Shown one piece after another: positions 1 to 8,717 of a DNA stretch of 60,278 bases. The DNA comes from an uncultured Clostridia bacterium. GTDB lineage: Bacteria; Bacillota; Clostridia; Oscillospirales; Ruminococcaceae. Both the position numbers and the translations under genes were made by a program. The DNA is taken from assembly GCA_947630845.1 (NCBI GenBank), contig CANRJB010000015.1, positions 1-60,278 of the forward strand, given 5' to 3'. Every line of letters starts with the position of its first letter. Within the stretch, counting starts at the first letter, position 1. Under the pieces are notes generated by a model. The model saw only the letters and a program-made list of their open reading frames with translations. It searched no databases and was not told the origin of the DNA.

Positions 1-75
1 CACGGCAGTTAAGCTCCCTTACGTCCAAAATACTTGGTTGGCGACGACCTGGGAAGTTAGATAGGTGCCGACACG
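1..75 (+). rRNA. rrf: 5S rRNA, 3' part only
   Basis: The first ~75 bases match the conserved 3' half of bacterial 5S rRNA: the AGTTAAGCTCCC block, then TACTTGG..GACGACCTGGGAAGTTAGATAGGTGCC. The 5' part lies outside the window, so this is the tail of an rRNA operon entering from the left. The 3' end is estimated from the closing stem and could be off by several bases. Confidence 0.9.
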
Positions 76-140
76 TTGATCACCGCAGAAGAGTTGATTC
101 CTTTTGAATTTCCTCTTTTGCTTCCTTTAATTTTGCTTTG

Positions 141-170
141 ACAGCAGATTTTTTTCTGCTGTCTTTTTTT
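141..170 (+). terminator. rRNA operon intrinsic terminator
   Basis: ACAGCAGA (141-148) pairs with TCTGCTGT (155-162) around a T-rich loop and is followed by a C and a run of seven T. It lies about 65 bp after the 5S end and fits a Rho-independent terminator for the rRNA operon. Confidence 0.85.
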
Positions 171-255
171 GTCTATGCGCATGCTGTGACTGGTTGTGCA
201 ATTGTCGTATTATGCAATTCACTACGCCGCAGACGGCGTAGTGATTGATTATCAT

Positions 256-450
256 TTAGCTTTTCTCACTGAGCAAGATCTCAACCCGACTCTGAATATT
301 ATCCGCCGTATCCTCTCCAGATTGATTGCCGACGAGGCAAGCCTTAATTTCCTCGTCAACAATTGTCTGCAAGGCGCCGTCGAACGGTGCATTCATCTTA
401 GAAAGACTGCCGATAAAATCAGTAATGTGATCGCATTCCGCATGTGTGAG
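256..450 (-). pseudogene. Remnant of an extracellular solute-binding protein, C-terminal end
   Basis: The minus strand reads about 64 codons ending at a stop at 256-258 that resemble the C-terminus of family 1 sugar-binding lipoproteins of ABC importers: a serine/methionine helix (SLSKMNAPFD), then IVDEEIKACLVGNQSGEDTA and a final IQSRVEILLSEK helix. No N-terminal part is present. Near 450 the sequence changes to coding on the other strand. A 10-bp hairpin (219-242) follows the stop. Family assignment is from recalled motif similarity. It is a fragment, not a working gene. Confidence 0.55.
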
Positions 451-594
451 ATGATGCGGAAATCCAATCAGGAGCTGAACCAGACCATGCTTATCATTAC
501 GCATGATGAAAACATTGCCCTGCAATGCGATAGGATACTGACACTTGCGGACGGTAGGATCGTCAATGATGTGATGACTGGACGGGGGAGGTGA
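451..594 (+). pseudogene. Remnant of an ABC transporter ATPase, C-terminal end
   Basis: About 48 codons match the end of MacB/LolD-type ABC ATPases: a helix RKSNQELNQT, the switch region TMLIITHDENIALQCDR with the conserved H-loop histidine, then a strand ending LADGRIV. Walker A, signature motif and Walker B are absent. The open frame runs back to 196, but that upstream part overlaps the minus-strand binding-protein remnant and does not look like an ATPase. The stop lies 6 bp before the FtsX start, the usual order for a MacB-like exporter. Truncated by rearrangement. Confidence 0.7.
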
Positions 595-599
595 GCAGC

Positions 600-1868
600 A
601 TGTTTGAGGGGAGACTTGCATGGCGGTATATCCGCAAGCAGAAACGTCATTCCATTCTGACGATGTACAGCATTGCTGTGGCACTGACAATGATGACCTT
701 TCTGTTCACCCTGTTTACCAATATCGTCGGATGCTGCCGGAGTGTGGCTATGTTACAGGGAAATTATCACTACACCATCGGGAATTAGGTTACAGAGAGG
801 GACTTGCAAAAGTGAAGAGCTGTCCATATCTGGATGATTTTGATTATTGTATACTGAAAATTGCGCATATTGATGCTGAAAGTCCAACCGTATTGTTTTA
901 CTACTTTGAGGGGGGAAAGTTATGCGGCATTTTTTGAAGGTGAGCCGCCTGTGTCCTATGAGGAATTGTCCGCATCCGGCAGTTATCTTTTGTATCATGG
1001 AGAGGGACTGCCTTCGCTGGAAACAGAACAGGTCGAGCTGAAAGTCGATAAGACCAGTTTCCTGACCGATGAGGAATACGAAGCACTGCCGGAGAAGGAA
1101 AAGGAACATGCAAATCTCAATAGTCTCTATGATGGGAATATGGGAGAGCTAACAATTTTTTGCTATACCTATAATGAGGAACATTCCATTACACTTCCCG
1201 TTACAGCATCAGTGGACATTCCGGATAGTGAGAAAGATCTGTATAGCGGGAGCTACTGTCTGTTCGTAACGCTGGATGAAAACGAAAAAACAGCAGTAGA
1301 CTATTACGGCGAAGCATCCAGTTATGATCACTTTGTCTGTTGCAGCATGACGGATACAGTGCATTATCAGGAAATCCAGGGTTTTTTGAAAGATAACGGA
1401 CTGGAAAAAGTCGGTGATTTAGCCTCACATCGGATGGGGATGCAGGCGTTGTTTCTGATCATACGCATCTGCGGATGGCTTGTGACAGGACTGATTACGC
1501 TCATTGCCATTGTGAATATGGTGAATATCATCTCTACCGGAATGCTGAACCGAAAGCGGGAATTTGCTGTCCTGCAATGTCTTGGTATGACAGAAAGACA
1601 GTTGACCGCCGAATGCCTTCAGTATGTGATGACGGCAGGAATTGCATCATTTTTGCTTTGTGAGGGGCTGATATGGGGGACAGACTTATTTCTGCAATAT
1701 GTCATGCAACTTGACGAAATGACGGTATTTCTCTCCTACACCGAACCGCTGCCGGATCTGGTGCTTGCCATCATCGGAGCTATGGTGACAGCCCTGCTCT
1801 CCTCGTTCCTGCCTCTGCACCGGATGCGCAAGACTTCTCTGACAGAGCAATTACGGACAGCATACTGA
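600..1868 (+). pseudogene. FtsX-family permease of a MacB-like ABC exporter, frameshifted
   Basis: Begins at ATG 600 behind GGGAGGTGAGCAGC. The N-terminus (AWRYIRKQKRHSILTMYSIA) and first membrane helix are typical of FtsX permeases. The main frame then hits a stop at 786-788. Coding continues in another frame from about 788 to 905 (..KVKSCPYLDDFDY..) and returns to the first frame (AAFFEGEPPVSYEEL) through to 1868. The C-terminus carries the expected three helices with the MLNRKREFAVLQCLGMTERQ loop between them. Total length (~423 codons) suits the family. Two compensating indels plus a truncated partner ATPase argue for a decayed gene; assembly error at both sites is the alternative. Confidence 0.8.
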
Positions 1869-1920
1869 TACGGATCACATCTGACAGAGATCAGATGAGA
1901 ACCGACTTTCTGTTTTCAAG

Positions 1921-1957
1921 AAAAAGGACTGTGAGCATCATGCGGCACAGTCCTTTT
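1921..1957. terminator. Bidirectional terminator
   Basis: AAAAGGACTGTG (1922-1933) pairs perfectly with CACAGTCCTTTT (1946-1957), giving T runs on both strands. It separates the rightward FtsX remnant from the leftward DUF3169 gene. Confidence 0.8.
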
Positions 1958-1965
1958 ATATGTTA

Positions 1966-2697
1966 CTATGTCAGGCGGATGGATTCTCTCATGCTTGCGA
2001 TCGTCATGATGAGCCAGATGGTGCAGACGCAGAACGCAGGCAGTATGCCCGTATGGAAAATGAACTGTCCGAGAAAACTCAGTGTCCACATCACAAGACA
2101 TGCGCTGTTTCCGGCAACATAGCCGGCATACCCGGAACGCCATACCAGCACCTTTTCCATTTCATCGCAGGAATCCATCCATTCCTTCCGGAAACGAATG
2201 CTCAGGGGAGAGCCTTGCTTTTCAGGATTGAGCTGCTTTTCGAGGGTGACAGTTTTCTGGATAGTGATTGTGAAGACGATCATATTGATGATGCTGAAAA
2301 CACACGGCAGTAAACCATAAATCCATGTTTCCGGCAGCAGATAATAACAGGAACAGGAAAACAGAAAATAGTTGAAGATCATGATGACAGAGGAGGCAGC
2401 CATAGGAAAATTGAGTTTCTGTTCTATGTGTTGTATTTCCTCTTCATCCTCACCATTCCAGCCGGAAACCATGCGTTTCAGCTTGCCACAGGAAATCGCC
2501 ATGACCGCTGCACTGGATGCTGTGAACAGCGCATACAGCCCCGTCAGGACTGCGCCGATCATTTCACGTGGAACAGACTGCATCAACACATCCCAGTCAA
2601 CATACTTGATCCCCTTGCCGACACAAAAGCCGATCGCACACAGCAACAGGCAGATGATGACAAATTGTACCGCAAGTTTTCTTTCCTTTTGTTTCAT
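1966..2697 (-). CDS. DUF3169-like integral membrane protein
   Basis: 243 residues with about six hydrophobic segments: residues 10-27, two near 45-75, two at about 100-150, and a closing pair at 200-235. The charged loop KLKRMVSGWNGEDEEEIQHI and the closing helices resemble DUF3169 proteins, which in Firmicutes commonly sit beside a small XRE regulator, as here. The start ATG overlaps the XRE stop (ATGA), so the two are translationally coupled. Function unknown; it may be the envelope target or sensor of the XRE switch. Family call is from memory of family features and context. Confidence 0.65.
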   Translation of the reverse strand: MKQKERKLAVQFVIICLLLCAIGFCVGKGIKYVDWDVLMQSVPREMIGAVLTGLYALFTASSAAVMAISCGKLKRMVSGWNGEDEEEIQHIEQKLNFPMAASSVIMIFNYFLFSCSCYYLLPETWIYGLLPCVFSIINMIVFTITIQKTVTLEKQLNPEKQGSPLSIRFRKEWMDSCDEMEKVLVWRSGYAGYVAGNSACLVMWTLSFLGQFIFHTGILPAFCVCTIWLIMTIASMRESIRLT

Positions 2698-2903
2698 TCT
2701 GTATCCTCCTCATATTCAAAGATATTTTCAACACTGACACCGCAGACCTTTGCAATTTTGAGTGCCAGAGTCACGGAAGGGGAATAGTCGCCACGTTCGA
2801 TCTGACTGATGGTCTGTCGGGATGTGCCAACCAATTTGCCCATTTCCTGCTGATTGACACCAAGACGGGCACGCATTTCCTTCAGATGATTGTGAAGCGG
2901 CAT
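2694..2903 (-). CDS. Small XRE-family transcriptional regulator
   Basis: 69 residues starting MPLHNHLKEMRARLG at 2903; GGAGA sits just upstream on the minus strand, better placed than the in-frame start at 2927. It is almost only a helix-turn-helix: RARLGVNQQEMGKLVGTSRQ, then TISQIERGDYSPSVTLALKIAKVCG, ending VENIFEYEED. This is the compact YgzD-like class often paired with a membrane protein. It lies between a frameshifted membrane gene and the DUF3169 gene in one leftward operon. The 6-6-6 palindrome at the operon promoter is a plausible operator, suggesting autoregulation (inference). Confidence 0.9.
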   Translation of the reverse strand: MPLHNHLKEMRARLGVNQQEMGKLVGTSRQTISQIERGDYSPSVTLALKIAKVCGVSVENIFEYEEDTE

Positions 2904-2904
2904 A

Positions 2905-3467
2905 TTATTTCTCCTTTTTTTTCCCATTGCCGATCATATAATTTCCGGCACAGCCTGCCACTGCGAACAGGAATCCACAGCAGATGCCCACCAGAACATT
3001 GTCCAGCGCAATGCCGATCGGAATGCCCAACAACAGGTATGCGATCCATCTTTCCGGATGTGTCCAAAAGTGATGCTCCATTTTCTCCGGTGTGATGCAT
3101 TTTCGCCCCATTGCAGGGCTGCGGTATCCGTATAGAACAGTAATTCCATGAGTTCTGCACTGACTGCCTTTTCAAATTCCTCCGCATCCACATCCGGCAG
3201 GACGGAGCAATATTCCATCATGAGTGCTTTTTTATCCGTGATATGGTGTTCCTCCGATGTGAAATGTTCTTCCATCCGCAGAATACAGCAGCCCTTTACC
3301 TGTCTGGCATCATCATGCAGCACATAGACCCTGCCCTTGTGCTGCAAGACAGCCAATGCCTGTGAACGGACTGTTTCTCCTATCGCTGTAAAATCATATT
3401 TCTTTGCATTCTTATCAGTAATACTGCTGATTTTGTTGCCTTTGCCGATACTCACCGTGACAATCAT
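2905..3467 (-). pseudogene. Unknown membrane protein gene with a frameshift
   Basis: Reading starts at ATG 3467 (MIVTVSIGKGNK) behind GGAAAGGAT. About 120 codons encode a soluble domain rich in acidic residues (..DAEEFEKAVSAELMELLF..TAALQWG). Around 3105-3112 the sensible reading moves to another frame (RKCITPEKMEHHFWTHPERW, a hydrophobic helix, end at 2905). The second piece has no ribosome site of its own, while joined they give one ~188-residue protein with a C-terminal membrane anchor ending two bases before the XRE start. I read this as one gene with a single indel, real or from assembly. No family recognised. Confidence 0.55.
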
Positions 3468-3499
3468 CCTTTCCTTTTTGACATGGATTCTTTTCAAAA

Positions 3500-3551
3500 T
3501 GACAACTTTACTTGTCAAGTTAAGTATAGCATACCCTATTCTGTCTGTCAA
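3500..3551 (-). promoter_or_regulatory. Promoter and palindromic operator of the XRE/DUF3169 operon
   Basis: On the minus strand TTGACA (3546-3551) and TATACT (3523-3528) are separated by 17 bp. Just downstream, across the expected start of transcription, lies the palindrome TGACAA-6 bp-TTGTCA (3500-3517). Its position suits a repressor site for the operon's own XRE protein; that link is inference. Confidence 0.75.
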
Positions 3552-3679
3552 GAGAGATCGTCGTTTTCTATGTTTCTTACAAAAAACAGCGCCTTTCCTC
3601 TCCGGATCCAGGTGATTTTGACAAAGAAAGAAAATCTTCTCTGAAATGATGGGTTTGTATAGGAAATTGAAAAAAACAC

Positions 3680-3708
3680 TTGCATTTTGTGAAAAAATCA
3701 TGTATAAT
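3680..3708 (+). promoter_or_regulatory. glyA promoter
   Basis: TTGCAT (3680-3685), 17 bp, TATAAT (3703-3708), with TG directly before the -10 (extended -10). It lies about 60 bp upstream of the glyA start. Confidence 0.8.
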
Positions 3709-3766
3709 AGTAATGTATGGTTTCGGAGGAGCCCGGAACAGAATCTATCACAAAGGAGTTTTACCC

Positions 3767-5023
3767 ATGTTCAGAGATGTAATGGATACCATTGGCTATG
3801 TGGAGCAGGCTGACCCTGAGGTCGGCGCAGCAATGCAGAAAGAGCTTGCCCGTCAGCGCAGAAATCTGGAGCTGATCGCTTCAGAAAATATTGTTTCACC
3901 GGCAGTTATGGCTGCTATGGGCAGCGTTCTCACCAACAAGTACGCAGAAGGTTACCCCGGCAAGCGTTACTATGGCGGATGTGAGTGTGTTGATGTTGTG
4001 GAGCAGCTCGCTATTGACCGTGCGTGCAAGCTGTTTGGTGCGAAATATGCCAATGTACAGCCCCATTCCGGCGCACAGGCAAATACGGCTGTCTATGTTG
4101 CGACCCTCCAGCCGGGCGATACAGTACTTGGCATGAGCCTTGCGGATGGCGGACATCTGACACATGGTTCTCCTGCAAATTTGTCTGGTAAATATTTCCA
4201 TTTTGTTTCCTATGGTCTGGATGATGAGACTGAAACTATCAACTACGATGATGTACAGAAACTTGCAGAGGAGTCTCAGCCAAAGCTGATCGTTGCAGGT
4301 GCATCGGCATATCCGAGAGCCATTGACTTCAAACGACTGTCCGAGATCGCAAAATCCGTCGGCGCATTGCTGATGGTGGATATGGCGCACATTGCAGGAC
4401 TGGTTGCCGCAGGGCAGCACGAATCTCCTGTTCCCTATGCTGACATCGTAACGACTACCACCCACAAGACCCTCAGAGGACCGAGAGGCGGTCTTATCCT
4501 CACGAATGACGAGACTCTGGCAAAGAAAATCAATTCTGCCATCTTCCCCGGTACACAGGGCGGTCCGCTCATGCATATCATTGCAGCAAAGGCAGTTTGT
4601 TTCGGCGAGGCACTCAAGCCTGAATTCAAGGACTACCAGAGACGTATCGTGGAAAATGCCGAGGCACTTGCAGAAGGGCTTGTCAAGAGAGGATTCAACC
4701 TTGTTTCCGGCGGTACGGACAATCACCTGATGCTTGTTGATCTGCGTCCGTTCGGCATCACGGGTAAAGAGCTGGAACATCGCCTTGATGAGGTCTACAT
4801 TACCGTCAACAAGAATGCCATTCACAATGATCCCGAAAAGCCCTTTGTCACCAGTGGTATCCGCATTGGTACACCGGCTGTTACTACCAGAGGACTGGGT
4901 GTTGAGGAAATGGATAAGATCGCTGAATACATTTATCTGTGTGCAACAGACTTTGAGAATAAGGCAGAAGAGATCCGTGCCGGTGTGACAGAGATCTGCA
5001 AGAAGTATCCGCTGTACGAATGA
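3767..5023 (+). CDS. glyA: Serine hydroxymethyltransferase
   Basis: PLP enzyme converting serine and tetrahydrofolate to glycine and 5,10-methylene-THF, in the cytosol. The start [14 protein letters not shown] at 3767 follows AAAGGAG; the frame is open upstream but crosses the promoter. 418 residues, normal for bacterial GlyA. Visible motifs: [13 protein letters not shown], the tetrahydrofolate/PLP region [24 protein letters not shown], and the PLP lysine in [14 protein letters not shown]. The C-terminal [16 protein letters not shown] is also typical. Transcribed alone from a strong promoter; the fhs gene for one-carbon metabolism lies about 8 kb further on. Confidence 0.98.
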   Translation: MFRDVMDTIGYVEQADPEVGAAMQKELARQRRNLELIASENIVSPAVMAAMGSVLTNKYAEGYPGKRYYGGCECVDVVEQLAIDRACKLFGAKYANVQPHSGAQANTAVYVATLQPGDTVLGMSLADGGHLTHGSPANLSGKYFHFVSYGLDDETETINYDDVQKLAEESQPKLIVAGASAYPRAIDFKRLSEIAKSVGALLMVDMAHIAGLVAAGQHESPVPYADIVTTTTHKTLRGPRGGLILTNDETLAKKINSAIFPGTQGGPLMHIIAAKAVCFGEALKPEFKDYQRRIVENAEALAEGLVKRGFNLVSGGTDNHLMLVDLRPFGITGKELEHRLDEVYITVNKNAIHNDPEKPFVTSGIRIGTPAVTTRGLGVEEMDKIAEYIYLCATDFENKAEEIRAGVTEICKKYPLYE

Positions 5024-5076
5024 TTCCGGAAAGATGGGAGCTGCTGCCGGCAGCTCCCTTGTGAGAGGGCAGTTCC

Positions 5077-5628
5077 ATGAGATCAGATGTGAGAATTGAA
5101 ACGGAGAGACTGTTGCTGCGCCGGTTTCTGTCGTCGGACGGTGTCGATTTGGCAGAGATCCTGACGGATGCAGAGGTCTGCTATTATGAGCCGTATGAGG
5201 TGTTTACGCAGGAAAGTGCGATTGAAGAAGCCGGGAAGCTTGCGGCATCCGACAGCTTTTTTGCCGTCATCCTGAAGCGGGAGCGCAAGTGCATCGGCAA
5301 ACTCTATTTTCATGATGAAAAGCATTTCGATACATGGGAACTGGGATATACCTTTCATCGCCATTATTGGGGACGTGGCTATGCATCGGAAGCGGTACAG
5401 GCACTGATGCGGTATGCATTTATTGAACTGCGAGTGCGGCGGATTTTTGCAGAAGCGGATGTGCAGAATGTGCATTCGTGCCGTCTGTTGGAAAGGCTGG
5501 GATTCCGGAAAGAGGGGATCTTTCTGCAAAGTGCAGCATATCAGAGCAGCCCTGATGGAGAACCGATATTCAGTGATTATTGCAGTTATGCCATGCTTCG
5601 GGAAGAATATAAAGGAGGGCAGCTATGA
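5077..5628 (+). CDS. GNAT-family N-acetyltransferase (RimJ/RimL-like)
   Basis: 183 residues starting MRSDVRIETERLLLRRF, the usual opening of RimJ/RimL-type acetyltransferases. The acetyl-CoA binding region is visible: WELGYTFHRHYWGRGYASEA, then VQALMRYAFIELRVRRIFAEADVQNVHSCRLLERLGFRKEG, in which the R/Q-x-x-G-x-G/A loop appears as YWGRGYA. Substrate unknown; relatives act on ribosomal protein N-termini or small molecules. It follows glyA by 53 bp and its stop overlaps the next start (ATGA), so it is coupled to the phosphatase-like gene. Confidence 0.9.
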   Translation: MRSDVRIETERLLLRRFLSSDGVDLAEILTDAEVCYYEPYEVFTQESAIEEAGKLAASDSFFAVILKRERKCIGKLYFHDEKHFDTWELGYTFHRHYWGRGYASEAVQALMRYAFIELRVRRIFAEADVQNVHSCRLLERLGFRKEGIFLQSAAYQSSPDGEPIFSDYCSYAMLREEYKGGQL

Positions 5629-6113
5629 AGATCACAATACATTCCCGTAAATCTATTGAAAAATTGATGCGCACCAGTTTTCCGGAAAAAACTGTTGTTA
5701 TCAGTTTCTATGACCCTCCGAAGAATGATGAAGTGCCAAGGAAAATCAATTATTCCCGATGGACGGATCAGGTGTTCCAGATTCCTCTTGACGACATCAG
5801 CTATGATGCAGTAGCGGAGCATAAGTTGAATTATGGTTCCTATTTTATGGAAGCAGAGGATCTTGCCAGATTTATACTGAATGCTGCAAAAGAAGGAATG
5901 AATATCATTTGTCAGTGTGAGGATGGGCAGAGTCTGAGTGCTGGCTGTGCAGCAGCAATTCATGAATACTTGTTCGGGGATGGTGTATTTGTCTTTGCGG
6001 ACTATCGTTATACGCCCAATCAGATGGTGTTCCATAAGGTCTACAATGCGCTCTGGTTATTTGAAAAGGGCAGGATGGAACCATATGAGCAGCAGAAAAT
6101 AAACGAACTATGA
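5625..6113 (+). CDS. Phosphatase-like protein with an altered catalytic loop
   Basis: 162 residues, start MKITIHSRKSIEKL behind AAAGGAGGGCAGCT, overlapping the GNAT stop. A segment around residues 96-105 reads ICQCEDGQSLSAGCAAAI after a hydrophobic strand. It resembles the C-x5-R-S/T phosphate loop of dual-specificity phosphatases (usually CEAGxSRS), but the arginine is replaced by leucine. Downstream FADYRYTPNQMVFHKVYNAL could be the conserved helix. I infer a pseudo-phosphatase or phosphate-binding protein; the cysteine is kept. Not a confidently recognised family. Confidence 0.6.
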   Translation: MKITIHSRKSIEKLMRTSFPEKTVVISFYDPPKNDEVPRKINYSRWTDQVFQIPLDDISYDAVAEHKLNYGSYFMEAEDLARFILNAAKEGMNIICQCEDGQSLSAGCAAAIHEYLFGDGVFVFADYRYTPNQMVFHKVYNALWLFEKGRMEPYEQQKINEL

Positions 6114-6176
6114 AAGACGTGGAAACAGCTCCTGCTGTTTCCGCCTTTTCATTCCCTTTGTCCGGAGGTGGACAGG

Positions 6177-6968
6177 ATGCAATTGGACGAGATCGCAGCA
6201 GCATTTACGGTTGACCCGGAAAAGGAGAAGCTGTTTGCAAAGCAGGTATGCAGCTCACTGCATGGAAAGGTACGTTTTGGAGCAGGGCATCTGCTGTTGA
6301 CATGCATTAAGGTGCTGCTCCTGATCGCAATACTGTACTGGCTGACATCTGATTCCGGAATTTTGTTGATGCTGACCATGGTACCGGCGGTGGTAGGGGG
6401 GATATTCTGGCTTTGGTATCAGATGAGCTGGGAGCTGGCCTTTGACGGAGAGACAGGTTTCATGAGCTTTCGTACCTTGCTTGACGGGATGATACGGTTT
6501 CATGTTTCGGAGATCGGTCTCATCGGGCAGGATACGTTGATTTTCGACAAAAGCCTCTGGCACAAGGATGTTTTGTTTCTTACCGTGGGGGAAAAGAAAA
6601 TCGTAGTGGAACTGAGCCGTTATCTGCTGAAAATGGGTGAGATCAGGATCGGCACTGTCGGTGGTCATACCAATGCGGAGAAGCTGCAGCAGTATCTGGA
6701 TCTGTACCAGAAATTTCTGGCTGCACCGGATTTCGGGTTGCAGCCGGATATCAGTCCGGCGGTAGCTGCGGCAATTGCGGCACAGAAAAAGGAAGCTGCG
6801 GAAACTGTCCGAAAAGCGACACCGGATGAAGAGATACAGGAGAGGACAGAGCCGCATTTTGAACCGGACACAGCAGCCCCCACCTCGAAAATGCCCTCAC
6901 GCAAGAGCGATATGGACGTGAATGCCCTGTTTGATTCTGTTTTGCGTGAATATGGAAAAAAGAAGTGA
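6177..6968 (+). CDS. Unknown membrane protein
   Basis: 263 residues from ATG 6177 (MQLDEIAAAFTV) with GGAGG 8 bp upstream; an in-frame GTG at 6168 overlaps that site and is less likely. A cytoplasmic N-terminus of ~40 residues precedes two adjacent hydrophobic helices (about residues 40-80: LLLIAILYWL and GILLMLTMVPAVVGGIFWLW). A PH-like or beta-rich segment follows (FDGETGFMSFRTLLDGMIRF). The tail is Ala/Glu-rich and low complexity, ending with a conserved-looking DVNALFDSVLREYGKKK helix. No family recognised. A GGAAACAG hairpin precedes it; rarA follows 13 bp after the stop. Confidence 0.8.
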   Translation: MQLDEIAAAFTVDPEKEKLFAKQVCSSLHGKVRFGAGHLLLTCIKVLLLIAILYWLTSDSGILLMLTMVPAVVGGIFWLWYQMSWELAFDGETGFMSFRTLLDGMIRFHVSEIGLIGQDTLIFDKSLWHKDVLFLTVGEKKIVVELSRYLLKMGEIRIGTVGGHTNAEKLQQYLDLYQKFLAAPDFGLQPDISPAVAAAIAAQKKEAAETVRKATPDEEIQERTEPHFEPDTAAPTSKMPSRKSDMDVNALFDSVLREYGKKK

Positions 6969-6981
6969 AAGGAGTATCATT

Positions 6982-8253
6982 ATGCCATCTCCCCTTGCTG
7001 ATCGTATTCGTCCGAAAACACTTGATGATGTGGTCGGACAGCAGCATATCCTTGCGCCGGGAAAACCGCTTCGGCGTATCATAGAGAGCGGTACGATCCC
7101 GAACATGATTTTTTATGGTCCATCTGGCATCGGCAAAACAACTGTTGCCAGCATCATTGCCGCACGCACCAACATGACGCTGCATATCCTCAATGGCACA
7201 CAGGCAGGTGTTGCCGACATCAAATCCGTTATTGCGGACGTTGGGACGTTTGCTGGAATGAATGGGATCTTGCTGTATCTGGATGAGATCCAGTACCTGA
7301 ACAAAAAGCAGCAGCAGTCTTTGCTTTCCTATATCGAAAACGGCGATATTACATTGATTGCATCCACAACGGAGAATCCCTATTTTGCGGTCTACAATGC
7401 TGTTATCAGCCGGAGTACGGTCTTTGAATTCAAGCCTGTGGAGGCATCTGAGATGGAACGTGCAGTCAGAAGGGCATTTGAGCTGTTGGGGGAGAGGAAC
7501 GGGGCACCGTTTGTGATCGAGGACGGCGTGATGGCACATATCGCCATGGGCAGCGGCGGTGATGTCCGGAAGGCAATGAATGCCGCAGAGCTTTGTGCCC
7601 TCTCTGCCGAACCGACGGAGCAGGGAATGGTGATCTCACTGGAGCTTGCGGCATCGCTGACACAGCGCAGCAATATGCGCTATGACCGTGACGGCGATGC
7701 ACATTATGACATTTTGTCGGCATTGCAGAAATCCATCCGGGGGAGCGATGAAAATGCGGCACTGCATTATGCAGCAAGGCTGATGGAGGCAGGCGACCTG
7801 ATCTCGCTGACAAGGCGGCTGTTGGTGATCGCATCAGAGGATGTAGGGCTTGCCTATCCACAGACGGCGATGATCGTAAAGGCATGTGTGGACAATGCGC
7901 TTGCCCTCGGAATGCCAGAAGCGCAGATCCCTATTTCTGAAGCCATTATCCTGATGTGTACCGCTCCGAAGTCCAACAGTGCTAAAAATGCCATCAAAGC
8001 AGCATTTGATGATCTGCATAAATATGGTGCGCTGGATTTTCCACGGCATTTGCAGAATGTACACTGTGACGGGGAAGGAGCAGCGGTCAAGGGGCAGCAT
8101 TATCTGTACCCCCATGATTTTCGGAATCACTATGTCCGCCAGCAATATCTTCCGGATGAGATCGCCGACCATGTGTATTATGAATTTGGTGATAACAAGC
8201 AGGAACAGGCAGCAGCATTGTACCGGAAGAAGATTTTAGAGGAAAGCGAATGA
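6982..8253 (+). CDS. rarA: Replication-associated recombination protein A (AAA+ ATPase)
   Basis: RarA/MgsA acts at stalled replication forks, related to clamp-loader ATPases. Start MPSPLADRIRPKTLDDVVGQ at 6982 follows AAAGGAG; 423 residues. Motifs: Walker A GPSGIGKTT, Walker B LYLDEIQYLN, sensor 1 LIASTTENPYF, arginine-containing VISRSTVFEF, sensor 2 GSGGDVRKAMNAAEL. The C-terminal helical domain matches MgsA: RLMEAGDLISLTRRLLVIASEDVGLAYP and HYLYPHDFRNHYVRQQYLPDE. Its stop overlaps the next start by four bases (ATGA), so it heads a small operon with the HAD gene. Confidence 0.97.
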   Translation: MPSPLADRIRPKTLDDVVGQQHILAPGKPLRRIIESGTIPNMIFYGPSGIGKTTVASIIAARTNMTLHILNGTQAGVADIKSVIADVGTFAGMNGILLYLDEIQYLNKKQQQSLLSYIENGDITLIASTTENPYFAVYNAVISRSTVFEFKPVEASEMERAVRRAFELLGERNGAPFVIEDGVMAHIAMGSGGDVRKAMNAAELCALSAEPTEQGMVISLELAASLTQRSNMRYDRDGDAHYDILSALQKSIRGSDENAALHYAARLMEAGDLISLTRRLLVIASEDVGLAYPQTAMIVKACVDNALALGMPEAQIPISEAIILMCTAPKSNSAKNAIKAAFDDLHKYGALDFPRHLQNVHCDGEGAAVKGQHYLYPHDFRNHYVRQQYLPDEIADHVYYEFGDNKQEQAAALYRKKILEESE

Positions 8254-8717
8254 TTATTTCCTTTGATCTGGATGACACGCTGTTCATTTCGCCACGACGC
8301 TGTCCGGCAGAACCACAGAGCTTCTATAGCCGGGTGTCGGGGGTATATTTGCGGAAGGGGACGGTAGGACTGCTGCACCGGTTGCAGGAGCAGGGGGCAC
8401 AGGTGTGGGTGTATACGACCTCTTTCCGGAGTGAGGGTCATATCCGGACGTTGTTCCGGAGCTATGGTATCCGGCTGGATGGTGTTGTGAACGGCATACG
8501 CCATGCAAGGGAAGTGCAGGCAAAACGAGCTGAACCGATGCCATCCAAATATCCGGGAAAGTATCGCATTGCGCTGCATGTGGATGATGATGTATCCGTC
8601 CGGCAGAATGGGGAACTGTATGGGTTTCGGGTGTATCTGATTCATGAGAATGATGAAGAATGGGCAGAAAATATTCTTGCTATTGTAGAGAGGATGAGGG
8701 AAAATGGGAGTGTTTGA
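8250..8717 (+). CDS. HAD-superfamily hydrolase-like protein
   Basis: 155 residues beginning MIISFDLDDTLF, the DxDxT nucleophile motif of HAD phosphatases. Motif II is VYTTSFRS, and HVDDDVSV near residue 110 gives the acidic motif IV. There is no large cap domain, so it is a small C0/C1-type protein that may act on a large or phosphorylated substrate; substrate unknown. It overlaps rarA by 4 bp and the DUF4253 gene by 14 bp, so the three genes probably share an mRNA. Confidence 0.8.
   Translation: MIISFDLDDTLFISPRRCPAEPQSFYSRVSGVYLRKGTVGLLHRLQEQGAQVWVYTTSFRSEGHIRTLFRSYGIRLDGVVNGIRHAREVQAKRAEPMPSKYPGKYRIALHVDDDVSVRQNGELYGFRVYLIHENDEEWAENILAIVERMRENGSV

Noticed and set aside
3896-4825. 309-codon antisense frame in glyA
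   Set aside because: Lies wholly inside a clear GlyA gene and has no family features or ribosome site.
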